A DNA stretch of 43,566 bases from a virus: positions 1 to 43,566 of IMG/VR virus record IMGVR_UViG_3300046809_000182; one strand, written 5' to 3'. The notes beneath the pieces were generated by a model, which made no database searches, was not told the origin of the DNA, and saw only the letters and a program-made list of their open reading frames with translations. How positions within the stretch are numbered: position 1 is the stretch's first letter; every line of letters starts with the position of its first letter. A program made the position numbers and the translations under genes. Below, piece after piece: positions 1-7,176 of this stretch.

Positions 1-127
1 CCCCTAGGCCGTGAAGGATGGCGCCCTGAGAGGGCGTGTAGGCAGCACCAGAGACGTTGACGGACGGAGGACGGACCTCGATGCCCATCCGTCGGCACTC
101 AGCTAGGTAAGCCTGAGTCGAGTCCTG
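1..127. repeat. 127-bp terminal direct repeat, left copy
   Basis: Bases 1-127 are identical to 43440-43566. The repeat lies inside the polymerase gene, and joining the two copies keeps the frame. A length of 127 equals a common assembler k-mer, so this is most simply an assembly overlap on a circular graph and not a physical phage end. Confidence 0.95.
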
Positions 128-2551
128 ATCCGGGCTCTTGCCCGCCTCTCCAGTGAGGACGGCAGCCATGTACTCAGCCGGATAGTGCGCCTTCAGGTAC
201 GCAGTCCAGTAGCTAATCAGGCCATAGGAAGCCGCGTGAGCCTTGTTGAAGGCGTAGTCGGCAAAAGGGACCAGGACATCCCACAGGGTCTTGATGGCGT
301 CCTCTGAGTACCCATTCTGCCGCATGCCGGCAGAGAAGGGCTCGAACTCCGCATCAAGGACTTCCTTCTTCTTCTTGCCCATGGCCTTCCGGAGAAGGTC
401 GGCCTTACCTACCGAGTAGCCGGCCACGGCCTGAGCCGCTTTGGTCACTTGCTCCTGATAGACGATGACACCGTAAGTCTCATCGAGGATCGGGGCAAGA
501 GCGTCAGCTAGCTCAGGATGGATAGGCGTTACCAACTCCTTACCGGTCTTCCGATCCGCGTAGGAGAAGTGCGCCTTGACTCCCATTGGCCCAGGACGAT
601 AAAGCGCCAGAACGGCCGCAATGTCGGCGAACTTGTCGGGCCGCATCCGTTGGAGAAGTTTCCGCATGGGACCTGAGTCCAACTGGAATACGCCGAGCGT
701 GCCCCCGCTGGAAAGGAGTCCAAAAGTGCGGCTGTCATCCAATGGTAGTCGCAACAGATCGATGTCTCGTCCATGATTCCTCTTCACCTCCTTCAGGCAA
801 TCGTCAATGATGCTCAAGTTGCTCAGCCCGAGGAAGTCCATCTTGAGAAGCCCGAGGGCTTCGCATGTGGGGTAATCGAATTGGGTGACGGTGCCGCCAT
901 CCTTGCCGGTCCACAGGGGTACGTGATCGATCAGCGGCTCTGCCGAGATGACCACGCCAGCCGCGTGAACGCCAGGCTGACGCACCAGGCCTTCTACCCC
1001 AAGTGCGGCGTCCACCACGCTTCGAACGTCCACCTGAGACTGATATAGGGATCGGACTTTGCCGGCATCCCGGTATCGTTCGTGGCCAGGATCGAAGATG
1101 CACGCCAAAGGTGCATCCTTGCCCATGATAGGGGCCGGGTAAGCCTTACTGATAGCGTCACCAGTCTCATACCCGAATCCGAGAACCCGAGCACTGTCCT
1201 TGATTGCAGCCTTCGCCTTGATGTAACCAAAGGTTGCGATTTGAGCAACCCTCTCAGTTCCCCATCGACGGGAAACATACTCGATCACCTCCCCTCTTCG
1301 TCTGTCGTCAAAGTCGATATCCACATCGGGCATGCTCACGCGCTCCGGATTGAGAAAGCGCTCGAACATGAGGTCATGCTCAAGAGGGTCGATGTCCGTG
1401 ATGCTTAGGGCATACGAGACGAGCGATCCAGCAGCACTTCCGCGGCCCGGTCCAACACGAATGCCATTCGCCTTAGCCCACATGACGAAGTCCGCAACGA
1501 CGAGAAAGTACGACGTGAAACCCATCGAGACAATGACCGATAGCTCATATTCTGCCCTCTCAACTCGATCCCGCGGAATGCCGCGGGGATACCTCCTCTG
1601 AAGACCTCGATAGACCTCGGTACGAAGCCACAGATCCTCTGTCCAGCCCTCAGCCACGGGGAACCGCGGCAGAAGGTCTGTGCTCTCGAAAGACACGTCA
1701 CAGCGCTCCGCCACGCGGAGGGTGTTGTCACAAGCCTCGGGCAGCTCGGCCCAGAGCCGGCGCATCTCCTCAGGACTGCGGAGCCAGTAGCCCTCTCCGT
1801 CGAACTTGAAGCGGCCCTCCTGATCAATCGTCGCCTGAGTTCCGATGCACAGAAGGAGATCATGAGCCGGAGCATCCTCCGGCTTCACGAAGTGGCTGTC
1901 ATTGGTAGCCAGCAGGGGAAGACTCAGCTCCCGAGAGAGACGGAGAAGATCCTCCCTTACCCTGCGCTCGATCTCAATCCCGTGATCCATGATCTCTACG
2001 AAGAGGTTCCCCGGACCAAGGATGTCTCGAAGCCTGCCGGCAGCGGCTAGCGCTTCGTCGTACTGACCGAGACGGAGTCGAGTCTGAACCTCACCACCGG
2101 GACAGCCCGTTGTGCCGATGATGCCCTGAGAGTGCTCCGCCAGGAGATCGAGGTCAATCCGAGGCTTGTAGTACAGACCTTCGGCGTAGGAGCGGGACGA
2201 GAGCCGGAAGAGGTTGTGCATGCCCACGTTGTTCTCCGCCAGGAGCGTCATGTGAGTGTAGGCACCACGGCCGGAGACATCATCATCCCTCTGGCTCGGG
2301 TCTCCCCATCGCACTGGAGTCCTCTCCTGGCGTGAGCCAGGAGCCACATAGGCTTCGAGGCCGATGATGGGCTTCACTCCGGCCTTCCGGCCGGCATCCC
2401 AGAAGGCGTACGCCCCATGCAAGTTGCCATGATCCGTCATGGCGAGCGCCGGCATGCCCATCTCTGCGGCGGACTGAAAGAGCGGCCCCAATCGGGCCGC
2501 CCCATCAAGCATGCTGAATTGCGTGTGGTTGTGCAGATGCGCGAAGGTCAC
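1..2551 (-). CDS. dnaE: DNA polymerase III alpha subunit (DnaE type), N-terminal 850 codons; continues across the circular join
   Basis: Replicative C-family DNA polymerase. GTG start at 2551, with AAGGAG at 2559-2564. The N-terminus is a PHP domain with an intact H-L-H-N-H motif (residues 5-9) followed by SMLDG, and M-T-D-H-G-N soon after. The polymerase signature P-D-V-D-I-D-F-D-D is at residues 408-416, so the catalytic aspartates are present. The frame is open to base 1 and, in the circular genome, continues at 43439 and stops at 43156. That gives 944 residues. This is shorter than cellular DnaE (about 1160), which suggests that the C-terminal OB-fold and tau-binding region is reduced; this is inferred from length. 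It lies directly downstream of the small gene at 2556-2885 and shares its operator-promoter at 2920-2961. Confidence 0.95.
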   Translation of the reverse strand, partial: MTFAHLHNHTQFSMLDGAARLGPLFQSAAEMGMPALAMTDHGNLHGAYAFWDAGRKAGVKPIIGLEAYVAPGSRQERTPVRWGDPSQRDDDVSGRGAYTHMTLLAENNVGMHNLFRLSSRSYAEGLYYKPRIDLDLLAEHSQGIIGTTGCPGGEVQTRLRLGQYDEALAAAGRLRDILGPGNLFVEIMDHGIEIERRVREDLLRLSRELSLPLLATNDSHFVKPEDAPAHDLLLCIGTQATIDQEGRFKFDGEGYWLRSPEEMRRLWAELPEACDNTLRVAERCDVSFESTDLLPRFPVAEGWTEDLWLRTEVYRGLQRRYPRGIPRDRVERAEYELSVIVSMGFTSYFLVVADFVMWAKANGIRVGPGRGSAAGSLVSYALSITDIDPLEHDLMFERFLNPERVSMPDVDIDFDDRRRGEVIEYVSRRWGTERVAQIATFGYIKAKAAIKDSARVLGFGYETGDAISKAYPAPIMGKDAPLACIFDPGHERYRDAGKVRSLYQSQVDVRSVVDAALGVEGLVRQPGVHAAGVVISAEPLIDHVPLWTGKDGGTVTQFDYPTCEALGLLKMDFLGLSNLSIIDDCLKEVKRNHGRDIDLLRLPLDDSRTFGLLSSGGTLGVFQLDSGPMRKLLQRMRPDKFADIAAVLALYRPGPMGVKAHFSYADRKTGKELVTPIHPELADALAPILDETYGVIVYQEQVTKAAQAVAGYSVGKADLLRKAMGKKKKEVLDAEFEPFSAGMRQNGYSEDAIKTLWDVLVPFADYAFNKAHAASYGLISYWTAYLKAHYPAEYMAAVLTGEAGKSPDQDSTQAYLAECRRMGIEVRPPSVNVSGAAYTPSQGAILHGLG

Positions 2552-2555
2552 ACGT

Positions 2556-2885
2556 CTACTCCTTCAAGTGTGCTCCTGATCGGGTGTTGAACCGCGCGCA
2601 CCAATCGCGCGCCTTCTTCTCGTCCTTCACGGACACAGACATCTCGACTCCATCCCCCGTGACTATGGTGATGAAGACTGCACCCTTCTTCTGCCACCCG
2701 GTCTGAAGAGCTGAGCGGGTCAGGGTGCCGCGCGATGCGCCGGCAGTGACCGAAGCCTGAGCACCGGTCATGAGGCCGCCTGAGCGGCCCACAGACACCG
2801 TGTCATCCCTCAGGCTGACCTTGATGCCCATCTTCTTCGCATCGGTCACGAAGACATGATCACGGACGTAGCTACCGAAGCCCAT
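2556..2885 (-). CDS. Hypothetical early protein, 109 aa
   Basis: No family recognised. ATG at 2885 follows a GGGGGAG ribosome-binding site. The protein is Gly/Ser/Thr-rich in the middle and ends in a charged segment (K-D-E-K-K-A-R-D-W). There is no membrane segment or obvious catalytic motif. It is the first gene behind the operator-promoter at 2920-2961 and ends 5 bp before the polymerase start, so the two are probably one transcript. A small replication-associated protein is possible but unproven. Confidence 0.75.
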   Translation of the reverse strand: MGFGSYVRDHVFVTDAKKMGIKVSLRDDTVSVGRSGGLMTGAQASVTAGASRGTLTRSALQTGWQKKGAVFITIVTGDGVEMSVSVKDEKKARDWCARFNTRSGAHLKE

Positions 2886-2919
2886 GGCTCTCCCCCTCTG
2901 TCGAGTGGAGAGAGCCTAG

Positions 2920-2961
2920 AGCCTAGGACCGACAGACGCCAGAGTCAAGCGTTAAGCTTGA
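2920..2961 (-). promoter_or_regulatory. Early promoter with operator copy 1 (perfect 17-bp repeat at 2945-2961)
   Basis: The repeat TCAAGCGTTAAGCTTGA is at 2945-2961. On the minus strand its outer edge supplies -35 TTGACT (2943-2948), followed by a 17-bp spacer and -10 TAGGCT (2920-2925). This matches the actinobacterial vegetative consensus. It drives 2556-2885 and dnaE. A repressor bound to the repeat would cover the -35 box. Confidence 0.8.
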
Positions 2962-3151
2962 CGTGAATCCGATGACTCCCGACCTTGCCGCAGGAAGAGC
3001 ATCGCTTCGTGGCTCGGGTCATCCATCGAGCCTTGCACTTGACCATCTTGGCCTCATGCGGAGTCTCTTCCATGTGATCGCAAACCGGACACGAGTCCCG
3101 AAGGAGTCCGTATCCGTGATCGCACCGAACGCCCTCAAGAGGATGGCTCAC
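2945..3151 (-). CDS. Small Cys-rich (zinc-ribbon-like) protein, 68 aa
   Basis: GTG start at 3151 overlaps the upstream TGA as GTGA, which is why I prefer it to TTG at 3163. Cysteines occur as C-D-H, C-P-V-C-D-H, C-K and C-S-S-C-G-K, suggesting one or two zinc knuckles. The last five residues before the stop (V-K-L-N-A) are encoded by operator copy 1, so coding sequence and operator coincide. Function unknown; nucleic-acid or protein binding is inferred. Confidence 0.75.
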   Translation of the reverse strand: MSHPLEGVRCDHGYGLLRDSCPVCDHMEETPHEAKMVKCKARWMTRATKRCSSCGKVGSHRIHVKLNA

Positions 3152-3258
3152 TTGATCACCCAAGTCCCGGATCGATGCTGGCAGTCACAGCCCTTGCATC
3201 GCTTGTGACGCTTCGGCTTCTTCTCGTCTGCCGCCTCACGGCAGGGGGCACAGATCAT
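3148..3258 (-). CDS. Very small Cys-rich protein, 36 aa
   Basis: ATG at 3258 overlaps the stop of the upstream gene as ATGA, and its own TGA overlaps the next start as GTGA. Coupling on both sides argues that it is real despite its size. It has M-I-C-A-P-C near the N-terminus and C-K-G-C-D-C-Q-H centrally, a plausible single zinc site, with a Lys/Arg-rich stretch between. No family recognised. Confidence 0.7.
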   Translation of the reverse strand: MICAPCREAADEKKPKRHKRCKGCDCQHRSGTWVIK

Positions 3259-3434
3259 GCGAGCGGACGCGCGGCGGTTGAGATCCCAAACGCTTCGTCT
3301 TCGTGCGAGAAGACCTGAGATCCGGCAACTCGACCAACCGGAATCATCGGCCCATCGGGGCCATCACAGACGACGCAGGTAAGGCCGTTCTTCTGAGCGT
3401 CGTTCAAGTCTGCGGGAACAATGTACTCGACCAT
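3255..3434 (-). CDS. Hypothetical small protein, 59 aa
   Basis: The start is taken as ATG at 3434 (M-V-E-Y-I-V-P), just after the stop of 3436-3747; an upstream extension would lie wholly within that gene. It contains C-V-V-C-D-G-P and a conserved-looking H-E-D-E-A-F segment. The stop overlaps the next ATG by ATGA. It belongs to a chain of four small, mostly Cys-containing early genes (2945-3747). Function unknown. Confidence 0.65.
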   Translation of the reverse strand: MVEYIVPADLNDAQKNGLTCVVCDGPDGPMIPVGRVAGSQVFSHEDEAFGISTAARPLA

Positions 3435-3435
3435 C

Positions 3436-3747
3436 TCAGTTCTCCGTCTCGATGATGCCGCACTTCTTGCGCCACCAGGCGCGCGCGGTCTTCGTGTTGG
3501 CGTGCTTCGCCATGTAAAGCCAGTTCTTGGGGATCTGAGCCGGCTCAGCCGACTTCTCCTCAACGGGCGCCCGACGGCCCCTCAAGCGTGTCTTGCACGC
3601 CTTGCACGTGACCTTCTCGTCCGTCGCCAGGTACTCGGCGTCAGCCGACAGGAGCGTCTCACAGAAGGGGATCAGGTAGCCGATCTCATCGAGGTTGGAC
3701 GGCAGGTGAACCTCCCCGCCCTTGACGCTGATCACGTTCTTGGCCAT
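3436..3747 (-). CDS. Hypothetical early protein with CxxC, 103 aa
   Basis: ATG at 3747 with GGGGAG upstream. It contains V-T-C-K-A-C-K and one further Cys (K-K-C-G), and a Trp-rich basic C-terminal segment (A-W-W-R-K-K). It is the first gene after the operator-promoter at 3782-3823 and heads the small Cys-rich gene chain. DNA binding is possible from the basic and CxxC content; not established. Confidence 0.75.
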   Translation of the reverse strand: MAKNVISVKGGEVHLPSNLDEIGYLIPFCETLLSADAEYLATDEKVTCKACKTRLRGRRAPVEEKSAEPAQIPKNWLYMAKHANTKTARAWWRKKCGIIETEN

Positions 3748-3781
3748 TCCGACTCCCCGGTAGATGTTGGCTGATGAGAGA

Positions 3782-3823
3782 AGCCTAGGGCCGAAGCCCT
3801 AGGCTGTCAAGCGTTAAGCTTGA
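3782..3823 (-). promoter_or_regulatory. Early promoter with operator copy 2 (perfect repeat at 3807-3823)
   Basis: Minus-strand -35 TTGACA (3805-3810) partly inside the perfect 17-bp repeat, 17-bp spacer, -10 TAGGCT (3782-3787). The spacer and -10 also form a hairpin with 9-bp arms GCCTAGGGC (3783-3791) and GCCCTAGGC (3796-3804) around a tetraloop. Terminator, promoter and operator are therefore stacked within 42 bp. Confidence 0.82.
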
Positions 3824-4463
3824 GGACGTGAGAAAACAGCCGTTCGCCGATGTAGCGCGTGTACGCGGGAGGGATGGCCTCAGTCAGCTCTTCATGAACA
3901 TCGGTCCAGTTAATGCCCATGGCTTCCTGCATCTCCTTGACACTGCCCTTGCCCCCGCCCTTGCCGTACGCCGCGATGTAAGGGCCTTCCTGCCACTTGC
4001 CGTGACGCCAACCGCGAGTAAGCCCCCGGTGCTTCTTGTGCGCGGGCCTCTCCATTCCCCATCCGATCAACTCGAACTTCCTGTGACGCAGAACTCCGAG
4101 ACCGAACATCTCACCGCACAGAACAACGTGAGGAATTGACTCCGGGTTCTCGATCACGGCCGGAAGGCCGGTTTTCTGAATTGCATCCTTGATTGGCTGA
4201 TACAAATCAGGGTACTGGAAGTTGCGAACCTTGTTGGTCCCCTTGTTCAATGCACACTTCTTCTGACATGGCGGGGACGCGTGAATTGCATCATATTCCC
4301 CGGAGTGCTCGCGGAGATATTCGACAGCATCGGCTTGAACAAATCTGAACGGGTAATTCTCCCGCTCGACAATGTCAATCCCCGTGACATCGAATCCCGC
4401 ATCATCGTAGCCCCTGCTGGCAGCGCCAGCACAGCAACACAGATCGAGAAGCTTGGGCCTCAA
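3807..4463 (-). CDS. DNA cytosine-5 methyltransferase, 218 aa
   Basis: Transfers methyl from SAM to cytosine C5 in DNA. Motif I is L-D-L-C-C-C-A-G-A-A near the N-terminus; the catalytic motif IV is S-P-P-C-Q; motif VI is an E-N-P variant of ENV; motif VIII is R-H-R-K-F-E-L; a motif X-like A-I-P-P-A-Y-T-R-Y-I-G is C-terminal. The target-recognition region is short. TTG at 4463 is chosen because GGGAGG lies 4 nt upstream and the longer frame would start inside the operator-promoter. The final L-K-L-N-A is encoded by operator copy 2. As the first leftward gene it is placed for early expression, probably to protect phage DNA from host restriction (inference). Confidence 0.88.
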   Translation of the reverse strand: MRPKLLDLCCCAGAASRGYDDAGFDVTGIDIVERENYPFRFVQADAVEYLREHSGEYDAIHASPPCQKKCALNKGTNKVRNFQYPDLYQPIKDAIQKTGLPAVIENPESIPHVVLCGEMFGLGVLRHRKFELIGWGMERPAHKKHRGLTRGWRHGKWQEGPYIAAYGKGGGKGSVKEMQEAMGINWTDVHEELTEAIPPAYTRYIGERLFSHVLKLNA

Positions 4464-4491
4464 GCTTCCTCCCTTCGTCGTGGACGGCAAG

Positions 4492-4533
4492 AGTCTGCCG
4501 GCCCATGGCCAGCTTGTCAAGCGTTAAGCTTGA
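4492..4533 (-). promoter_or_regulatory. Early promoter with operator copy 3 (perfect repeat at 4517-4533)
   Basis: Minus-strand -35 TTGACA (4515-4520), 17-bp spacer, -10 CAGACT (4492-4497). It sits 29 bp upstream of the methyltransferase TTG start and is the outermost leftward promoter of the early arm. Confidence 0.75.
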
Positions 4534-4666
4534 GGTGCCATCACCGCAGCTCAGAGGACGTAGACCAAACCGTTACACAGTCCGATGTCCGGTCTGGGGC
4601 CGATGGACATCCATATACCTAGTGACAGGCCCCCTCAGGGGGCTGAGGCGCACGCGCCTCGCGCGT

Positions 4667-4712
4667 TATTTATTAACTAAATAATAAATACCAACCCCCT
4701 TAAGGGGGTTGG
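4667..4712. repeat. AT-rich inverted repeat plus 22-bp perfect palindrome
   Basis: TATTTATTA (4667-4675) pairs with TAATAAATA (4682-4690) across 6 nt, in a block with a single C among 25 bases. It is followed directly by a palindrome with arms CCAACCCCCTT / AAGGGGGTTGG. Such an easily melted block beside a palindrome, in otherwise GC-rich DNA, is an origin-like arrangement (inference). Confidence 0.6.
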
Positions 4713-5101
4713 TTATATAGTTAATGACTAACTGAGTGACGCTAAATGTACAAAGCCCTAGAAGAGCATGAATTAGAGATGGACCTGGGAATAAAAGTTG
4801 CGGACATTGTGTCCGCGGCATCCTTTGTGATTCATGCAATCGAGCCATTGGGATGTTCCAAGACTCCCCCGAGCGGCTTCAGGCCGCCATAGCCTATCTG
4901 ACAGGCGCTCACTAATCTTCCGGTCACCGGTCGAGTCTCCCGAAGGAAAAGTAAATCTGAAGTGCTCCCAGATTTACTCAATGCTCCCCTTCGGTTCTGG
5001 CAGATTCCTGGTGATCGGAACTAACTTCGAAGTTCATTGGTAGCGGAAAAAGATCCTGTGCCAGCTTCGTTAAATCCACCCGTCCTTGTGGGGCGGTATC
5101 G

Positions 5102-5132
5102 GCCCGGCATGTTTCCGCATGCCGGGCTTTTT
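5102..5132 (+). terminator. Strong intrinsic terminator upstream of the endolysin
   Basis: 10-bp stem GCCCGGCATG / CATGCCGGGC with a 6-nt loop, then TTTTT (5128-5132). It lies 30 bp before the first late gene, so it would end any rightward transcript started within 4620-5100. That implies a short non-coding RNA or an attenuated late leader. Confidence 0.85.
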
Positions 5133-5162
5133 CATGTCCCCTTCGAGGATTGAGGATATTAC

Positions 5163-5945
5163 ATGACCGCGATTCGCTATCCCGGCGCAACTTTCATAGG
5201 CCCTACCGTCAACCGTACCGATGGTGCGATGAGCACCGTTTACGGAATCGCTCTCCACATTCAGCAGGGCACCGAAGCCGGTTCAGAGGCATGGTTCAAC
5301 AACCCTGCGGCTCAGGCTTCCTCGCATCTGCTCAACCCGAAGACCGGCCCTCTGCGTCAGATGGTCGACTTCGATGACAAGGCTTGGGCCGAGGTTGCCG
5401 GCAATGCCCACTGGATTTCGATTGAGAATGAGGGCTACCCGGGCGACAGCCTGACCCCTTCTCAGGTTCAGAACATCGCCGACTTCTACCGCTGGGCTCA
5501 TGCCGAGTTCGGTATCCCGTATCAGAGCACCGATGACCCGAACGGTCGTGGCCTTGGCTGGCACGGCATGGGTGGTGCCGCTTGGGGCGGTCACTACGAC
5601 TGTCCTGGTGAGCCCATCAAGGCTCAGCGCGCTCAGATCATCGCTCTTGCTCAGGGCGGAACCTCTCCGGCCCCTCAGCCGGCTCCCAAGCCGGTTGTCC
5701 TGGTCCCTTATCCGGGACACCTTCTGAGCTTCAACCCGAATGTCTTCAGTCGGGATGTGCAGACCTTCCAGACCCGCATGCTCGACCGCGGATGGACGAG
5801 CATCGGCTCCGCCGATGGCAAGTTCGGTCCGAAGACGCTCGCAGTCGTGAAGGCCTTCCAGAAGGAGAAGGGCCTTGTTCAGGACGGCATCGTCGGCGAG
5901 AAGACTTGGACGGCCGCGTTCCGGACGGACAACGTTACCCCCTAG
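5163..5945 (+). CDS. Endolysin: N-acetylmuramoyl-L-alanine amidase with peptidoglycan-binding domain, 260 aa
   Basis: Cleaves the amide between MurNAc and the stem peptide to lyse the host. The N-terminal ~165 residues are Amidase_2/PGRP-like: zinc-ligand candidates are H32 (A-L-H-I-Q) and the H and C of G-G-H-Y-D-C-P-G. A Pro/Ala-rich linker follows at ~167-180. A C-terminal PG_binding_1 domain (~190-255) shows D-G-K-F-G-P-K-T and D-G-I-V-G-E-K-T-W repeats. There is no signal peptide, so it needs a holin. ATG at 5163 follows GAGGATATTAC. It is first in the late arm, about 20 kb from the holin candidate. Confidence 0.93.
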   Translation: MTAIRYPGATFIGPTVNRTDGAMSTVYGIALHIQQGTEAGSEAWFNNPAAQASSHLLNPKTGPLRQMVDFDDKAWAEVAGNAHWISIENEGYPGDSLTPSQVQNIADFYRWAHAEFGIPYQSTDDPNGRGLGWHGMGGAAWGGHYDCPGEPIKAQRAQIIALAQGGTSPAPQPAPKPVVLVPYPGHLLSFNPNVFSRDVQTFQTRMLDRGWTSIGSADGKFGPKTLAVVKAFQKEKGLVQDGIVGEKTWTAAFRTDNVTP

Positions 5946-5957
5946 GCGTTTCTGAAG

Positions 5958-6044
5958 GCCCCTTTCTGAGGGGCTTACTTTCTAGGGCCGCCCCTATACA
6001 GGGCCGCCTTTTGCACATACCCGGCTTCTTGTAGGCCGGGTTTT
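5958..6044 (+). terminator. Tandem terminator hairpins after the endolysin
   Basis: Two stem-loops: GCCCCT (5958-5963) with AGGGGC (5969-5974), then ACCCGGC (6019-6025) with GCCGGGT (6035-6041) followed by TTTT. They separate the endolysin from the tRNA and the structural genes. Confidence 0.65.
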
Positions 6045-6046
6045 CC

Positions 6047-6117
6047 GGACCATAGCTTAACGGTAGAGCACCGGCCTCATAAGCCGGCATCGTCCGAGTT
6101 CGAATCTCGGTGGTCCT
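6047..6117 (+). tRNA. tRNA-Met (anticodon CAT)
   Basis: A full cloverleaf can be drawn. The acceptor stem pairs G-G-A-C-C-A-T with T/G-T-G-G-T-C-C; the D arm is GCTT/GAGC; the anticodon stem CCGGC/GCCGG holds loop C-T-C-A-T-A-A with anticodon CAT at 6078-6080; the T arm CCGAG/CTCGG holds TTCGAAT. The CCA end is not encoded. An elongator Met tRNA is likely, though a CAT anticodon can also be lysidine-modified tRNA-Ile. Confidence 0.92.
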
Positions 6118-6159
6118 ACTAAGGTCTCCATATAGGGCCTTCTATATAGGGGGTTGTAT

Positions 6160-6462
6160 ATGGGGTCTTCTTGGCAAGGTAGTAACAGAAGGTCTGAGCT
6201 GCCAACTAACTGGGCTTCTATCAGAGCAACTGTTCTCAGCAGAGACAGTCATCAGTGCACATGGATCGAGACTGACAGCAAGCGCTGTGAGCGCAGAGGC
6301 ACAGAGGTAGATCACATCATTGCTGGTGGCTCTCATGAGCTGAGCAACCTACGGACACTCTGTACTTGGCATCACGCGAAGAAGTCATCGGCCGAAGGCA
6401 ATGCCGCCAGGAAGCGGCTGAGCATGAGTCGGCCGAAGGGCCGGCATCCTGGCTTGCTCTGA
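6160..6462 (+). CDS. HNH endonuclease, 100 aa
   Basis: Small HNH nuclease. The core is E-V-D-H-I-I followed by L-R-T-L-C-T-W-H-H-A-K-K, matching the DH...N/H...H pattern. An upstream C-T-W and C-E-R-R could bind structural zinc. ATG at 6160 is preferred over TTG 6154 because AGGGGG lies at proper spacing. HNH proteins beside terminase genes in cos-type siphoviruses assist terminase in cutting packaged DNA, and the location here fits that role. Confidence 0.85.
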   Translation: MGSSWQGSNRRSELPTNWASIRATVLSRDSHQCTWIETDSKRCERRGTEVDHIIAGGSHELSNLRTLCTWHHAKKSSAEGNAARKRLSMSRPKGRHPGLL

Positions 6463-6663
6463 CTCACAGTGACATCAGGTCAAACTCGGACATCCCGACG
6501 CACCCTTTGAATTCATGCCTGATCGAGACAGATGACCTTCGAAAGGGTGGGGGGTAACCCCCTATGACCAGCCTTTTTGATCGGGACGAACCTGCGGCTC
6601 CGATGGCGTACGAGTCTGGGAGATTTCGATCTTAGGCCCTGAAGGGGCTGAGAAGGGCGGATT
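6463..6663 (+). other. 200-bp gap between HNH and methyltransferase genes
   Basis: No ORF supported. It contains GGGGG-taa-CCCCC (about 6547-6563) within a G-run/C-run block, and a ribosome-binding site AAGGGCGG at its end. Being next to HNH and terminase genes it is one of two places to look for a cos site. Confidence 0.4.
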
Positions 6664-7161
6664 ATGCCTGTCAGTCACCATCAGGGCAAAGAGTGGCTTG
6701 AGAGACGATATGCGGAGGTCAGACCATCCTCGGTCGTTGACCTCGGTGCCGGAGAAGGCATCTATTCCATGCGTCTACGGCCCCTCTGGCGGTCTCACTG
6801 GACCGCCCTTGAAGGCTTCGAACCATACGTGAATCGGTTCGATCTGAGGGCCAAATACGACCGTATCGACGTGGCTGACATCCGGTCCGCGGCCTTCGAG
6901 CCGGCGGATCTCTACATAGCTGGCGATGTCCTAGAGCACATGACTCGGGCGGAAGCCCTCGAAGTCATCGAGCGCATGAAGGCCGTTGCCGGCCACATCT
7001 TCGTGTCCGTGCCGATCATCGAGATTTGCCAGGGTGCCGTCAACGGCAACCCTCTCGAAGAGCACGTGCATCACTGGACTTTTGACGACATGCACTCAGC
7101 CCTTGACGGCTGTGACTCGTTCCGCGGCTCCGTCATCGGAGCCTTCCACTGGAGTCGATGA
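6664..7161 (+). CDS. Class I SAM-dependent methyltransferase, 165 aa
   Basis: Rossmann-type methyltransferase. Motif I is V-V-D-L-G-A-G-E-G-I-Y-S (residues ~24-35); an acidic post-I region follows (L-E-G-F-E-P-Y); motif IV-like A-D-L-Y-I-A-G-D-V-L-E-H-M is at ~82-94. That D-V-L-E-H pattern is typical of enzymes acting on small molecules, sugars or proteins and lacks the DNA-methylase PPY motif. Substrate unknown. Virion modification together with the glycosyltransferase at 13142-14104 is possible (inference). ATG at 6664 follows AAGGGCGG. Confidence 0.82.
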   Translation: MPVSHHQGKEWLERRYAEVRPSSVVDLGAGEGIYSMRLRPLWRSHWTALEGFEPYVNRFDLRAKYDRIDVADIRSAAFEPADLYIAGDVLEHMTRAEALEVIERMKAVAGHIFVSVPIIEICQGAVNGNPLEEHVHHWTFDDMHSALDGCDSFRGSVIGAFHWSR

Positions 7162-7176
7162 AGGGAGGTAGCCACT

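Larger units (their letters stand above)
4534..5162. other. Structured non-coding region between the divergent arms
   Basis: 629 bp without a supported gene. Seen in order: hairpin 4629-4643 (GCCCCC/GGGGGC), hairpin 4647-4662 (GAGGCG/CGCCTC), an AT-only inverted repeat 4667-4690 (TATTTATTA/TAATAAATA), a perfect 22-bp palindrome 4691-4712, hairpin 4800-4816 (GCGGACA/TGTCCGC), hairpin 4951-4977 (GTAAATCTG/CAGATTTAC) and a terminator at 5102-5132. The region could hold the replication origin, the late promoter, a structured RNA or the packaging site; sequence alone does not decide. Confidence 0.7.

Noticed and set aside
4746-4892. Small plus-strand ORF of 48 aa ([10 protein letters not shown])
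   Set aside because: The residues look plausible, but there is no ribosome-binding site and it spans a hairpin in the non-coding region, so I leave it as unsupported.
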